The notes beneath the pieces were generated by a model. It saw only the letters and a list, made by a program, of their open reading frames with translations, made no database searches and was not told the origin of the DNA. A stretch of 64,000 bases of DNA from Saprospiraceae bacterium (lineage in GTDB: Bacteria > Bacteroidota > Bacteroidia > Chitinophagales > Saprospiraceae), in assembly GCA_020631235.1 (NCBI GenBank), contig JAHDHQ010000015.1, positions 45,463 to 109,462 on the forward strand. Direction: 5' to 3'. Position 1 is the first letter of the stretch; the number at the start of each line of letters is the position of its first letter. The position numbers and the translations under genes were made by a program. Below, one piece after another: positions 26,678 to 34,776 of this stretch.

Positions 26678-27994
26678 TTATTGTCTAAAGCCTTTAAGTT
26701 TTATTCCTCTCCAGCCCATTTGCAAATCATATTTTCCATCCTTGTTGAGAATAAATTCAAACGATTCTGCAGCATCTGGATCCACAAAAAAAGTGTGTTC
26801 ATTTTCAGCAAATAGTTTGGTCGGCTCTTCACCTTCTTGGTTTACCATTAATTGACCATTCACTTCCTTAATTTCTAAACTGAGTTTATTCATATCTGGA
26901 AAAGAGTACTTGCCTTCATATCTTTTGAGTATTGTTTTGTCCAATGTCGTATGAACTCGCTTGATAACTCTTGGCATTTTGTATGGCTCGCCATTTAATA
27001 AATTCGATACATCTTGCAGTGTTTGTTCAAAAGGAATACCATCAAAATTGCAGAGCATAACCCAATCTATATCTTTCAACACATCTGTATATACATGGAC
27101 TCTGACACCGTCCGACCCACCACTTTGTTGGATAATGTCATCTTTGGCAAGCGTACTTGCATCTTCATTTGCCCTAAAATAAGAAAGCATTATTTGTAGA
27201 TCCTCAGCAGTAGAAAATATCCTAGATTGACTAAATTCATCATTTTGTACATTTTCAATCTGTTTTATGCCGTTATCTTCCATTTCGTGATTCATAGCCA
27301 TCGAATGCATTTTTTGGCTTTTTGTATGATATCTTGCCCCTGAATCATTCATTTGTAAAGGTTCGAAAAACTCAGTAATTAGATAGTCTTCAAAACTTTT
27401 GTCATGTATTTTGCCAATGATAAAATATAACAATTGATAGCCTAAATTTGAGTATTGCTGTTTTTCTCCAGGATTAGCCAATAATGGCTCTTGCTTTATG
27501 AGTTCAACTATTTCTTCGGGACTTTTATGGATAAGCACTCCATCAAAATGAGAAAAATCTCGAGGTAAACCAGACGTATGATTGATTAAATGATTGATGC
27601 TTATTTGTTCTCCATTAGGGAAATCTTGTATGTATTTTATAATGGGATCATTGTATTTGATTATCCCTTGAGATTCCATCCTCATTAATAAATAGTTCGC
27701 CATTAGCTTAGAGACAGAATGTACATCAAATTGATTCTTTTTATGAACCATGAGTGATGTTTCATTGGCTTCTTTCAAATTATAAGCCTCGTGCAGCACT
27801 ATCTTATTATCCTGAGCCAAGCATACTACTCCATTGAATTTTCCTAAATCTGTTAACGCTTGAAAGTATTGATTTAACTCATCACTCAGATTGGAGCTCT
27901 TTTCTGATGAATGATCTGCACTTGTTTTTGAAATTTCATTTGATTGACAAGCAAAACATAGAAAAGCTAGGATAATGAGAAAGTTAAATTTCAT
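26678..27994 (-). CDS. beta-lactamase-fold serine hydrolase, lipoprotein
   Basis: The 438-aa class-C-like serine hydrolase has a lipoprotein signal (Cys16 in LCFAC). The start is taken at ATG 27994, because the upstream in-frame extension runs through the terminator hairpin of the preceding gene. Catalytic motifs are S93-V-S-K96 (SxxK) and Y181-S-N183 (YxN). The third motif, usually HxG or KTG, reads QQSGGSDG near 289-296. The C-terminal 110 residues form a separate beta-rich domain (RYEGKYSFPDMNKL), as in DUF3471/Pab87-type proteins. Such enzymes are peptidases or esterases acting on cell-wall peptides, D-amino acids or esters; drug resistance is not implied. Predicted in the periplasm or outer membrane. 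Confidence 0.88.
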   Translation of the reverse strand: MKFNFLIILAFLCFACQSNEISKTSADHSSEKSSNLSDELNQYFQALTDLGKFNGVVCLAQDNKIVLHEAYNLKEANETSLMVHKKNQFDVHSVSKLMANYLLMRMESQGIIKYNDPIIKYIQDFPNGEQISINHLINHTSGLPRDFSHFDGVLIHKSPEEIVELIKQEPLLANPGEKQQYSNLGYQLLYFIIGKIHDKSFEDYLITEFFEPLQMNDSGARYHTKSQKMHSMAMNHEMEDNGIKQIENVQNDEFSQSRIFSTAEDLQIMLSYFRANEDASTLAKDDIIQQSGGSDGVRVHVYTDVLKDIDWVMLCNFDGIPFEQTLQDVSNLLNGEPYKMPRVIKRVHTTLDKTILKRYEGKYSFPDMNKLSLEIKEVNGQLMVNQEGEEPTKLFAENEHTFFVDPDAAESFEFILNKDGKYDLQMGWRGIKLKGFRQ

Positions 27995-28020
27995 TTGGAT
28001 TATGTTATTGAGTTCAATCA

Positions 28021-28052
28021 AAAAGGTCCAAGAAAAAATTCTTGGACCTTTT
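28021..28052 (-). terminator. strong intrinsic terminator
   Basis: A perfect 14-bp inverted repeat, AAAAGGTCCAAGAA with its complement, has a 4-nt loop and ends in four T. It lies 21 bp after the stop of the 149-aa lipoprotein gene. Confidence 0.88.
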
Positions 28053-28073
28053 AATTCATTTATTTTGAAAGTA

Positions 28074-28523
28074 TTAGTATTCATATATAATTGGCATAGG
28101 CCAATCATCAAGATTTAAGATAAAACTACTTTCTCCTTCTGCTTCTAATATTTCCATGTTGAAGCTTAGTTCTTTGGTGATTACTGTTTGACAATCTTCC
28201 TCATTTTGCAAGGTCAATTTAGCAAAACGTTGTACAGGTAATGATTCTGCAATTTGATCTGCATCCACCAAGGCAATATCCCATAACTCACCATCACAAC
28301 CAGAGGCTGAAAAAGTTATGTGTAAGCATTTATCCATTAATTCTACGTCTACCAAGGTGTAATCATCACTCAATCCATTGATATAACCATTGGAATCTAT
28401 GTTGATCACTCGATCACAATTACCAGCTCCTTCTTCTGGTTCGTCTTCGTTATCGCAGGATAAAAATCCTAAAACAAAGAGCAGCGGAAAAAGTAAAAAT
28501 ATCTGTTTAAAAAAATCTTTCAT
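28074..28523 (-). CDS. small lipoprotein of unknown function
   Basis: The 149-aa protein is predicted from ATG 28523, with a lipoprotein signal ending LGFLSC, then an acidic spacer DNEDEPEEG. The mature domain has Cys residues placed as likely disulfide pairs (GNCDR, DKCLH, GCDGE, DCQT) and beta-strand-like alternation. I recognise no named family. It is followed by a strong terminator and preceded 42 bp upstream by another small lipoprotein gene on the same strand, so the two may be a short operon. Likely anchored in the periplasm or at the outer membrane; no function is assigned. Confidence 0.75.
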   Translation of the reverse strand: MKDFFKQIFLLFPLLFVLGFLSCDNEDEPEEGAGNCDRVINIDSNGYINGLSDDYTLVDVELMDKCLHITFSASGCDGELWDIALVDADQIAESLPVQRFAKLTLQNEEDCQTVITKELSFNMEILEAEGESSFILNLDDWPMPIIYEY

Positions 28524-28565
28524 GGGTACCTTCTGATTTGTTATAAATAGCATAAAGCATGTAAA

Positions 28566-28958
28566 TTACGGAATGGTTCGCACAATTTCCATTTGATCTC
28601 CACTAACCGAAAGAATCTCAAAATTGAAAATAATATTAGTCTCAGACCAATTTGAGGTATTTAACTCAAGCATATTTTCACTGACTGATTCCCATGAACC
28701 CCCAAATCTATCATAACAAATTGGAGGTGTGCCACACCAACCAGCATTTTTATTTTCGACAAATGTCCCATCCTTAATTATACTAAAGCCATAATTATCT
28801 GAAGGAAGAGCATCTACCCTTTCATATATTTCTGAATTGGATTCATAACTAGTAATTTCCCAATGTCCTACATAATCATTGTTTACAGGATTTTTAGAGC
28901 AAGACCCCATACTTATACAGAGTACTAAAAATAAAATTGACGATTTAAATAATTTCAT
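28566..28958 (-). CDS. small lipocalin-like lipoprotein
   Basis: The 130-aa protein has a lipoprotein signal (Cys20 in SMGSC). Its short beta-rich domain begins VGHWEITSYESN and includes NKNAGWCGTPPICYD and GSWESVSENMLEL. The pattern of a GxW near the start and alternating strands resembles lipocalin-like (DUF4923/lipocalin_5-type) Bacteroidota lipoproteins, but the match is by eye only. Two Cys may form a disulfide. It lies 42 bp upstream of the other small lipoprotein gene. The function is unknown. Confidence 0.7.
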   Translation of the reverse strand: MKLFKSSILFLVLCISMGSCSKNPVNNDYVGHWEITSYESNSEIYERVDALPSDNYGFSIIKDGTFVENKNAGWCGTPPICYDRFGGSWESVSENMLELNTSNWSETNIIFNFEILSVSGDQMEIVRTIP

Positions 28959-29104
28959 GGTTTGTTCTTTTTTTTAATAAGACGCATTCAACAAATGATT
29001 GGTTGGGATAACACAAAAAGTAGCTTACACTTTTTTGTAGATCAGTGCTAAGAAGCTTAAACTATACAGTTATTATTATGTTTAGATGACATCAAGAAAG
29101 CATT

Positions 29105-29581
29105 ATGAAAATATTTGAATTAAAGAAAGAACAACTTTTACCGATTAAGATGGAAGAAGCATGGGATTTTTTTTCTTCTCCGAGAAATTTAAAGAAGATT
29201 ACTCCTTCTTATATGGGATTTAGTATTACCACGAAGGATTTAGCTTCAAAAATGTATGCAGGACAAATCATTTCATACATTGTAAAACCTGTTTTGGGCA
29301 TTCCTTTAAAATGGACGACAGAAATCACACATGTAAAGGATCGAGAATACTTTGTAGACGAACAAAGATTTGGGCCATATGCGCTTTGGCATCACCAGCA
29401 TTGGTTTGAAGAAACTAAAGAAGGTGTGCTTATGAAAGATCATGTAAGCTATGCTTTGCCTTTGGGTTTTCTTGGAAGGATGGCCAATGCCATCTTTGTA
29501 CGAAAACAGCTAGAAACCATTTTCGAATATCGAAAAAAGGTAACTTCGGAAATTTTTAAAACTGAACCTTCTTTGCGATAA
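29105..29581 (+). CDS. SRPBCC-family (START-like) protein
   Basis: The 158-aa cytosolic protein has the SRPBCC/polyketide-cyclase fold. It begins with the strand-helix motif LKKEQLLPIKMEEAWDFFSSPRNLKKITP and ends in a long C-terminal helix (ANAIFVRKQLETIFEYRKK). Such proteins bind hydrophobic ligands, and close relatives are annotated only as cyclase/dehydrase or ligand-binding. The segment DEQRFGPYALWHHQHWFEE is typical of this subgroup. The sterol-desaturase family gene follows after 40 bp on the same strand, so a joint lipid-related role is possible but is inference. Confidence 0.85.
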   Translation: MKIFELKKEQLLPIKMEEAWDFFSSPRNLKKITPSYMGFSITTKDLASKMYAGQIISYIVKPVLGIPLKWTTEITHVKDREYFVDEQRFGPYALWHHQHWFEETKEGVLMKDHVSYALPLGFLGRMANAIFVRKQLETIFEYRKKVTSEIFKTEPSLR

Positions 29582-29621
29582 TTTTTACTTCTTTCCTTAC
29601 TTTAGTTGCAAACGAATACGT

Positions 29622-30440
29622 ATGGAAACATTCATTCACTTTTTCGAAAATCTTTCTTCTGTTCACAAACTAGCCTGGATTTTTATTTGTTTATCCTTAA
29701 GTTGGTTTTTAGAATTTGCTACTCCACTCAGTATTTTGGATTATAAGAAATGGAAACATGCCATTCGAAATCTGGCCTTTTTAGGTACATCTCTTATTAT
29801 CAACTTAGTTATGGGTTTATTAACTGTAAGTGTTTTTATATGGCTTTCTGAACATTCCTTTGGTGTATTTAATTGGTTTTCCTTAAATGTGTGGCTAGAG
29901 TTATTACTTGCAGTTATGATGTTAGACTTGTGTGCCCAATACTTAGTCCACTATTTATTGCATAAAGTAAAATGGATGTGGAAATTACACTTAGTCCATC
30001 ATTCTGATACAAAAGTAGATGCCACAACTGGTACAAGACATCACCCTGGAGATTATTTTGTGCGTGAGTTATTCGCTTTAGCTACTATTTGTTTATTTGG
30101 TATTCCCTTAGGCATTTACCTGTTCTATAAGATATGTACCATTTTCTTTACCTATACCAGTCATGCAAACATACAATTGCCTAAATGGTTGGATAAAGCA
30201 TTGGTAACGGTATTTATAACACCAAACATGCATAAATTCCATCATCATTTCGAACGACCTTGGACCGATAGCAATTTTGGCAATATCTTCTCTTTATGGG
30301 ACAGACTTTTTGGAACCTTTGTATACGATGATCCTAAAAAAGTAGTTTATGGACTCGACACTGTCGATGCCTCTAAGGACGAAAATTTAGCGTATCAGTT
30401 TGGACTACCATTCAATTCTTCAATTAAGACTGATTATTGA
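29622..30440 (+). CDS. sterol desaturase / fatty acid hydroxylase family membrane enzyme
   Basis: The 272-aa membrane protein has about four to five transmembrane helices and the full histidine cluster of the non-haem di-iron membrane hydroxylases: HxxxH (H110, H114), HxxHH (H123, H126, H127), HH (140-141) and HxxHH (H204, H207, H208). The family uses O2 to hydroxylate or desaturate lipids, sterols or carotenoids. The substrate is not evident. The length is typical of bacterial members. It follows the SRPBCC gene by 40 bp, so the pair may act on the same hydrophobic substrate. A near-match to the -7 element, TACTTTAG, lies about 16 nt upstream of the start. Confidence 0.92.
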   Translation: METFIHFFENLSSVHKLAWIFICLSLSWFLEFATPLSILDYKKWKHAIRNLAFLGTSLIINLVMGLLTVSVFIWLSEHSFGVFNWFSLNVWLELLLAVMMLDLCAQYLVHYLLHKVKWMWKLHLVHHSDTKVDATTGTRHHPGDYFVRELFALATICLFGIPLGIYLFYKICTIFFTYTSHANIQLPKWLDKALVTVFITPNMHKFHHHFERPWTDSNFGNIFSLWDRLFGTFVYDDPKKVVYGLDTVDASKDENLAYQFGLPFNSSIKTDY

Positions 30441-30465
30441 AGACCGAATTGAAATAATATATTAT

Positions 30466-30473
30466 TACCTTTG
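30466..30473 (+). promoter_or_regulatory. Bacteroidota -7 promoter element of the cold-shock gene
   Basis: TACCTTTG is an exact TAnnTTTG match, 86 nt upstream of the cold-shock ATG. It leaves an 80-nt leader, a feature of many cold-shock mRNAs. The leader contains a 13-codon reading frame (30492-30533, ATG to TAA). Confidence 0.45.
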
Positions 30474-30559
30474 TTTTTCATTTAAGATATCATGAGTAAA
30501 CTTTTATTTAATTGTTTGCGTTGGTATCAATAATTAGTATTTATAACATAAAAATTTCT

Positions 30560-31024
30560 ATGGCGAAATCACAACAAACATTCAACAAAAAAGAAAAGGA
30601 AAAGAAAAGAAGAAAGAAAAAACAGGATAAACTAGAAAAAAGACAACAGAGAAAAGAGCAAAGAGCTCTTGAAGGTAAAAAGTCTTTTGAAGATTTGTTG
30701 ATGTACGTTGATGAAGATGGAAACTTAACGAAAGAAAAGCCAGATCCATTAAAAAAGAAAAAAGAAATTAAGGTCGAAGACATCGTTCTTGGAGCCGCTC
30801 AAAGAGTAGATATTCCTGAAGAGAAAATCAGAAAAGGAAAGTGCAAATTCTTTAATGATGAGAAAGGCTATGGTTTCTTAATTGACGCAGCAAATCAAAA
30901 TAGCATTTTCGTCCATATCAACAATATCCAAGGAGATGACATTCGAGAAAATGATAAAGTTGAATTTGAGATCGAAATGGGTCCAAAAGGTCCGAATGCG
31001 GTTAACGTAAAAATTATCAACTAA
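30560..31024 (+). CDS. cold-shock domain protein with basic N-terminal tail
   Basis: The 154-aa protein has a highly charged, Lys/Glu-rich N-terminal half (MAKSQQTFNKKEKEKKRRKKK) and a C-terminal cold-shock domain (about 90-154). The CSD has RNP1 KGYGFLID and RNP2 SIFVHINNI intact, so it should bind single-stranded RNA or DNA. The ATG at 30560 is chosen because MAKSQQTFNKKEKEKKR is the conserved start of this Bacteroidota subfamily; the upstream in-frame ATG would add an unlikely hydrophobic stretch. The basic tail probably adds nucleic-acid or ribosome affinity. A long leader and its own promoter suggest independent regulation. Confidence 0.93.
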   Translation: MAKSQQTFNKKEKEKKRRKKKQDKLEKRQQRKEQRALEGKKSFEDLLMYVDEDGNLTKEKPDPLKKKKEIKVEDIVLGAAQRVDIPEEKIRKGKCKFFNDEKGYGFLIDAANQNSIFVHINNIQGDDIRENDKVEFEIEMGPKGPNAVNVKIIN

Positions 31025-31036
31025 GAAAAATTAAGA

Positions 31037-31080
31037 CAAATAGTATGATAAGCAAGCACATCCACTTATCGTACTATTTG
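31037..31080. terminator. long hairpin between convergent cold-shock and tpiA genes
   Basis: A 16-bp stem (CAAATAGTATGATAAG with its complement, one G-U pair) encloses a 12-nt loop. On the minus strand it is followed by a T-rich stretch. It sits symmetrically between two convergent genes and likely ends both transcripts. Confidence 0.6.
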
Positions 31081-31094
31081 CCATAGATTCATTT

Positions 31095-31850
31095 TTATTC
31101 GATTATTGCTTCAATGATGGGACCAAACAATTCTGCTTTTAAACTGGCTCCTCCAACTAATCCTCCATCGACATCGGCTTTAGCAAATAGCTCATTGGCA
31201 TTAGCAGGTTTTACACTACCTCCATATAAAATAGATGTTTCTTCGGCCATTTCTGCACTAAACTGATTATTTACAAGTTGTCTGATATGTTTGTGCATAT
31301 CTTGTGCTTGATCAGCACTAGCCGTTTTGCCAGTACCTATTGCCCAAATGGGCTCATAAGCAATGATAGTATTTTGCATTTGTTCTTTATCTAACTTAAG
31401 TAAGCTGTTTCGTAATTGTTGCTCTACATAGTCGTTTTGTTCTCCAGCTTCTCGAACAGAAAGAGGCTCACCACAGCAGTATATTACTTTCAATCCTGCT
31501 TGATGGGCCATTTGCATTTTCTCAAGAATTAAAGCTTCATCTTCACCAAAATATTCCCTACGTTCAGAATGACCTAAAATCACATAATCCGTACCAATAG
31601 ACTTAAGCATGTTCACTGATATTTCTCCAGTATAAGCTCCTTTTTCTTTATGGTGACAATTTTGTGCTGCAATTTCGATGTTGGTTCCATTAGTTAACCT
31701 AGCCAGACTCGAAATATATACATAGGGAACCCCTAAAATTACACGCGCCGAATGGTGTTTTAAACTTAATAAATCTTGTACTAAATCATTGGCTTCTAAT
31801 GAATTTAAATTCATCTTCCAATTTCCTGCAACTACACTTCTTTTATTCAT
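31095..31850 (-). CDS. tpiA: triose-phosphate isomerase
   Basis: The 251-aa cytosolic TIM barrel interconverts dihydroxyacetone phosphate and glyceraldehyde 3-phosphate in glycolysis and gluconeogenesis. Active-site residues are visible: K12 in GNWKMN, the electrophilic His in LGHSERR, catalytic Glu in AYEPIWAIGTGKTA (loop 6) and the phosphate-binding ILYGGSVKPAN. Start ATG 31850 (MNKRSVVAGNWKMN) matches the family; an upstream in-frame start would add an unrelated 27-residue extension. Length is typical. It is divergent from the phosphatase-like gene. Confidence 0.97.
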   Translation of the reverse strand: MNKRSVVAGNWKMNLNSLEANDLVQDLLSLKHHSARVILGVPYVYISSLARLTNGTNIEIAAQNCHHKEKGAYTGEISVNMLKSIGTDYVILGHSERREYFGEDEALILEKMQMAHQAGLKVIYCCGEPLSVREAGEQNDYVEQQLRNSLLKLDKEQMQNTIIAYEPIWAIGTGKTASADQAQDMHKHIRQLVNNQFSAEMAEETSILYGGSVKPANANELFAKADVDGGLVGGASLKAELFGPIIEAIIE

Positions 31851-31951
31851 ATTGATAAATAAATTAATGGTTTGATATCTTATCTTGGAAACTAAATTAA
31901 GGTTTATTACTTTCTTTAAATATACTTTCAAGTTTAATACTGAGCATACCC

Positions 31952-32566
31952 ATGAAAATATCGAAATTTAATACACAGATACAGAAAAAAATAGAGAACA
32001 TAGCTCCTGAAAGGAAGAGCATTTTACACAATATTGCACGTAAAATAATAACCACCTTTTATGGTGATGGCCAATGTAATGTTCTTTTCGTTTGCACTCA
32101 CAACTCCAGACGTAGTCAAGCTTCACAACTACTTTTTAATCATTTTATTCAATCTTGTCATTTGGAGATTAAAGCCTTCTCTGCTGGAACTGAAGCAACT
32201 TGTTTTAATCAATCTATGATCCATGCAGCTAGTTATTTTGGATTTGACTTAACTACAGATAAAGAATCATTAAATCCAATATATGAACTTCAAAACCAGC
32301 CCTATCAGGATTCTATGCAATACTTTTCCAAGGTAGTAGATCATAAAATCAATCCAAAGAAAAGTACTGTCGCCATCATGGTTTGTAATGATGCTGATAA
32401 AAATTGTCCTATTATCTCAAGTGCCAACTATAGATTACCACTCCCCTTTCAAGATCCAAAGTCATCAGACGGTAAACAACATGAAGCAGCAACCTACCAG
32501 GCAAGTTTTGTAGAAATAGGCGCAGAAATGCTCTATTTAGTAAATTATCTAAATGCACATAAATAG
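31952..32566 (+). CDS. low-molecular-weight phosphatase / ArsC-like protein
   Basis: The 204-aa protein has the LMW protein-tyrosine-phosphatase fold. The phosphate-binding loop is CTHNSRRSQ (C-x5-R) after NVLFVC. A basic helix precedes the core (about 1-45). This family includes arsenate reductases that use thioredoxin or mycothiol and true tyrosine phosphatases; the THNSRRSQ form is common in Bacteroidota proteins annotated as protein-tyrosine-phosphatase. Further Cys residues (ATCFNQS, MVCNDADKNCP) could serve in an arsenate-reductase thiol relay. No ars genes are nearby, so a detoxification role is not supported by context. Cytosolic. Confidence 0.82.
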   Translation: MKISKFNTQIQKKIENIAPERKSILHNIARKIITTFYGDGQCNVLFVCTHNSRRSQASQLLFNHFIQSCHLEIKAFSAGTEATCFNQSMIHAASYFGFDLTTDKESLNPIYELQNQPYQDSMQYFSKVVDHKINPKKSTVAIMVCNDADKNCPIISSANYRLPLPFQDPKSSDGKQHEAATYQASFVEIGAEMLYLVNYLNAHK

Positions 32567-32599
32567 ACTAAATAGTCATACCAATAAACACCAAACCGC

Positions 32600-32629
32600 T
32601 TGTCCATTGATGCATTAAGTGTATTTTTG
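32600..32629 (+). promoter_or_regulatory. Bacteroidota promoter of dnaG
   Basis: TTG (32600-32602), a 19-nt spacer and TATTTTTG (32622-32629) form a complete -33/-7 pair. The TTG start codon of dnaG follows 11 nt after the -7 element, so the transcript would have a very short leader. Confidence 0.55.
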
Positions 32630-32640
32630 CTATCAGTGTT

Positions 32641-34725
32641 TTGATTGCACAAAAATCCATACAACAAGTTCTTGATATCGCAAGAGTCGATGATGTGATC
32701 CAAGATTATGTTAATTTACGTAGAGCTGGAGTTAACATGGTAGGCCTATGCCCATTTCATGATGAGAAAACACCCTCTTTTTCTGTAAGCCCTACTAAAA
32801 ATATTTACAAATGTTTTGGCTGCGGCAAAGGTGGAGGACCTGTACAGTTTATAATGGATCACGATGGTCTAAGTTGGCCGGAAGCCATTAAGCAACTAGC
32901 AAAAAAATACAACATCACGATTGAAGAGACAGGTAGTATCTCGCCAGAAGAACAAAAAGAAAAACAACTCAACCAAAGTCTAATTATCGTTAATGAATTT
33001 GCTCAATCTTACTTTGAAGATACGCTTTGGAATCATCCCGAAGGCAAATCTATTGGTTTAAGCTATTTTAAAGAGCGAGGATTCAGAGAAAATATAATCA
33101 AAAAATTTCAACTTGGTTTTGCCACTAAAACCTATGATGCTTTCACTAAAAAAGCAGTCGAAAAGAAATACAACATTGAACATCTCAGAGCATTAGGACT
33201 GACCAGTTCACGAGACCTGGACTTCTTCAAAGATCGTGTCATGTTTACCATTTGGAACATAACGGGTAAACCTATTGCATTTGCTGGAAGAACACTCAAG
33301 ACGGATAAAAAAATCCCTAAATACATAAACTCTCCAGAGTCTGTAATCTACAACAAACGTAAGGTCTTGTACGGCATACATTTAGCCAAAAATGCCATAA
33401 GAAAGGAAGATGTATGTTATCTAACTGAGGGATATACTGATGTAATTAGTTTACACCAAGGAGGCATTGAAAATGTCGTTGCATCTTCAGGAACAGCCCT
33501 GACAAAAGATCAGGTCAGACTGGTCAAAAGGTACACTAATAATATGACCATATTATACGATGGTGATAGTGCTGGGATAAAAGCAGCAATGCGAGGTTTG
33601 GACATTGTCCTCTCGCAAGGAATGAATGTAAAATTAGTGATACTCCCAGAAGGAGAAGATCCGGATTCCTTTATGTCTCAAGTGGGCAAAGAAGGTTTTA
33701 AAAACTATATCAAAGACAATGAAAAAGATTTCATTATTTACAAAACGGAGCTAATTCTCAATGAAACCGCAAACGACCCCATACAAAGAGGTAAATATTT
33801 AAAAGACATAGTGGTTTCTCTATCTCAAATTAGAGATTCCATCACTAGGGCTTTTTACATAAAAAACTGTTCGCAAAGACTGGGGGTGGATGAAGCCATC
33901 ATCATTAAGGAAACTAATAAACAGATAAGAGAAAACATACGCCAAGAAAAGTTAGAAAAACAACGAGCTGCCAGGCGCGCTTCTCTCACAAAAACAAATG
34001 GAACAAGAACACAAGATGCTCCACATCGATCATCTTCTGGCCCCTTAAATAATGAAGCTCCTTTACCCAATCTAGCTGATGGGAATATGCCACCATTGCC
34101 TGAGCATGCACCTATGCCTACGGACGAAGAATCTTGGATACAAGAAGACATTGCTTATGTCCATTCGCAACAAAAAATCCCCATTGCTTCAGATGAATTC
34201 CAAGAAAAAGATTTAGCCAGAATTGTGGTGACCCTTGGTGATAAAATTATGGAATATGAGGAGGAAAAAATCCCTGTTGCTTCCTTCATTTACTCAAGTA
34301 TTTTTGATGTAATCGAATATTTTGAAAAACCAGTTTATAAGCAAATAATTACTGAAGCTTTTGAGCTTGTTGAGCGAGGTAATTTTAGCAACCAATACTT
34401 TGTTAATCATCAAGATGAAACCATAAGAAACTTGACCATTGATTTTCTCTCACCTAAATATGAATTTGCAAAATGGGGTGCCAAACACGATATCGGACTT
34501 TTTCAAAAAGAACCAGAAAAAAACTTTTATGAAGATAGTTATCAAGCTATACTAAGGTACAAGTTTAGAAAGGTAAAGAAGATTATCAAACAACTCCAAC
34601 AAAGAATTAAAGATTTAGAAGGTAGTGATGATAAGGAAACCTTCATATTTAGTCTAAAAGCGCTGAATAAACTCCAAGAAGATAAAAAATCAATCGCAAA
34701 AGAATTGAGAACCAATGTTGGTTAA
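32641..34725 (+). CDS. dnaG: DNA primase
   Basis: The 694-aa primase synthesises RNA primers for the lagging strand. The N-terminal CHC2 zinc-binding domain has C37, H40, C58 and C61 (LCPFHDEKTPSFSVSP, YKCFGCGKGG). The catalytic core carries the Toprim acidic residues in YLTEGYTDVI and ILYDGDSAGIKAAMRGLD. The C-terminal part (about 440-694) includes a low-complexity Pro/Ala-rich linker (about 455-500) and a helical helicase-interaction-like domain. The start is TTG 32641 (MIAQKSIQQVLDIARV fits the family). It stands alone rather than in an rpsU-dnaG-rpoD operon, although rpoD lies 1.6 kb downstream on the other strand. Confidence 0.96.
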   Translation: MIAQKSIQQVLDIARVDDVIQDYVNLRRAGVNMVGLCPFHDEKTPSFSVSPTKNIYKCFGCGKGGGPVQFIMDHDGLSWPEAIKQLAKKYNITIEETGSISPEEQKEKQLNQSLIIVNEFAQSYFEDTLWNHPEGKSIGLSYFKERGFRENIIKKFQLGFATKTYDAFTKKAVEKKYNIEHLRALGLTSSRDLDFFKDRVMFTIWNITGKPIAFAGRTLKTDKKIPKYINSPESVIYNKRKVLYGIHLAKNAIRKEDVCYLTEGYTDVISLHQGGIENVVASSGTALTKDQVRLVKRYTNNMTILYDGDSAGIKAAMRGLDIVLSQGMNVKLVILPEGEDPDSFMSQVGKEGFKNYIKDNEKDFIIYKTELILNETANDPIQRGKYLKDIVVSLSQIRDSITRAFYIKNCSQRLGVDEAIIIKETNKQIRENIRQEKLEKQRAARRASLTKTNGTRTQDAPHRSSSGPLNNEAPLPNLADGNMPPLPEHAPMPTDEESWIQEDIAYVHSQQKIPIASDEFQEKDLARIVVTLGDKIMEYEEEKIPVASFIYSSIFDVIEYFEKPVYKQIITEAFELVERGNFSNQYFVNHQDETIRNLTIDFLSPKYEFAKWGAKHDIGLFQKEPEKNFYEDSYQAILRYKFRKVKKIIKQLQQRIKDLEGSDDKETFIFSLKALNKLQEDKKSIAKELRTNVG

Positions 34726-34739
34726 TCAAAACTCAGCTA

Positions 34740-34767
34740 CATCATTACTTTTAAAAAGTAAATGATG
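34740..34767. terminator. hairpin between convergent dnaG and protease genes
   Basis: CATCATT-ACTTTT and AAAAGT-A-AATGATG form an AT-rich, nearly perfect stem with a one-base bulge, between two convergent stops. There is no clear U tract beyond the stem. Confidence 0.3.
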
Positions 34768-34776
34768 CTGAATCAT

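Noticed and set aside
28000..28111. N-terminal extension of the beta-lactamase-fold gene
   Set aside because: It reads through a perfect 14-bp terminator hairpin; the lipoprotein start at 27994 is preferred.
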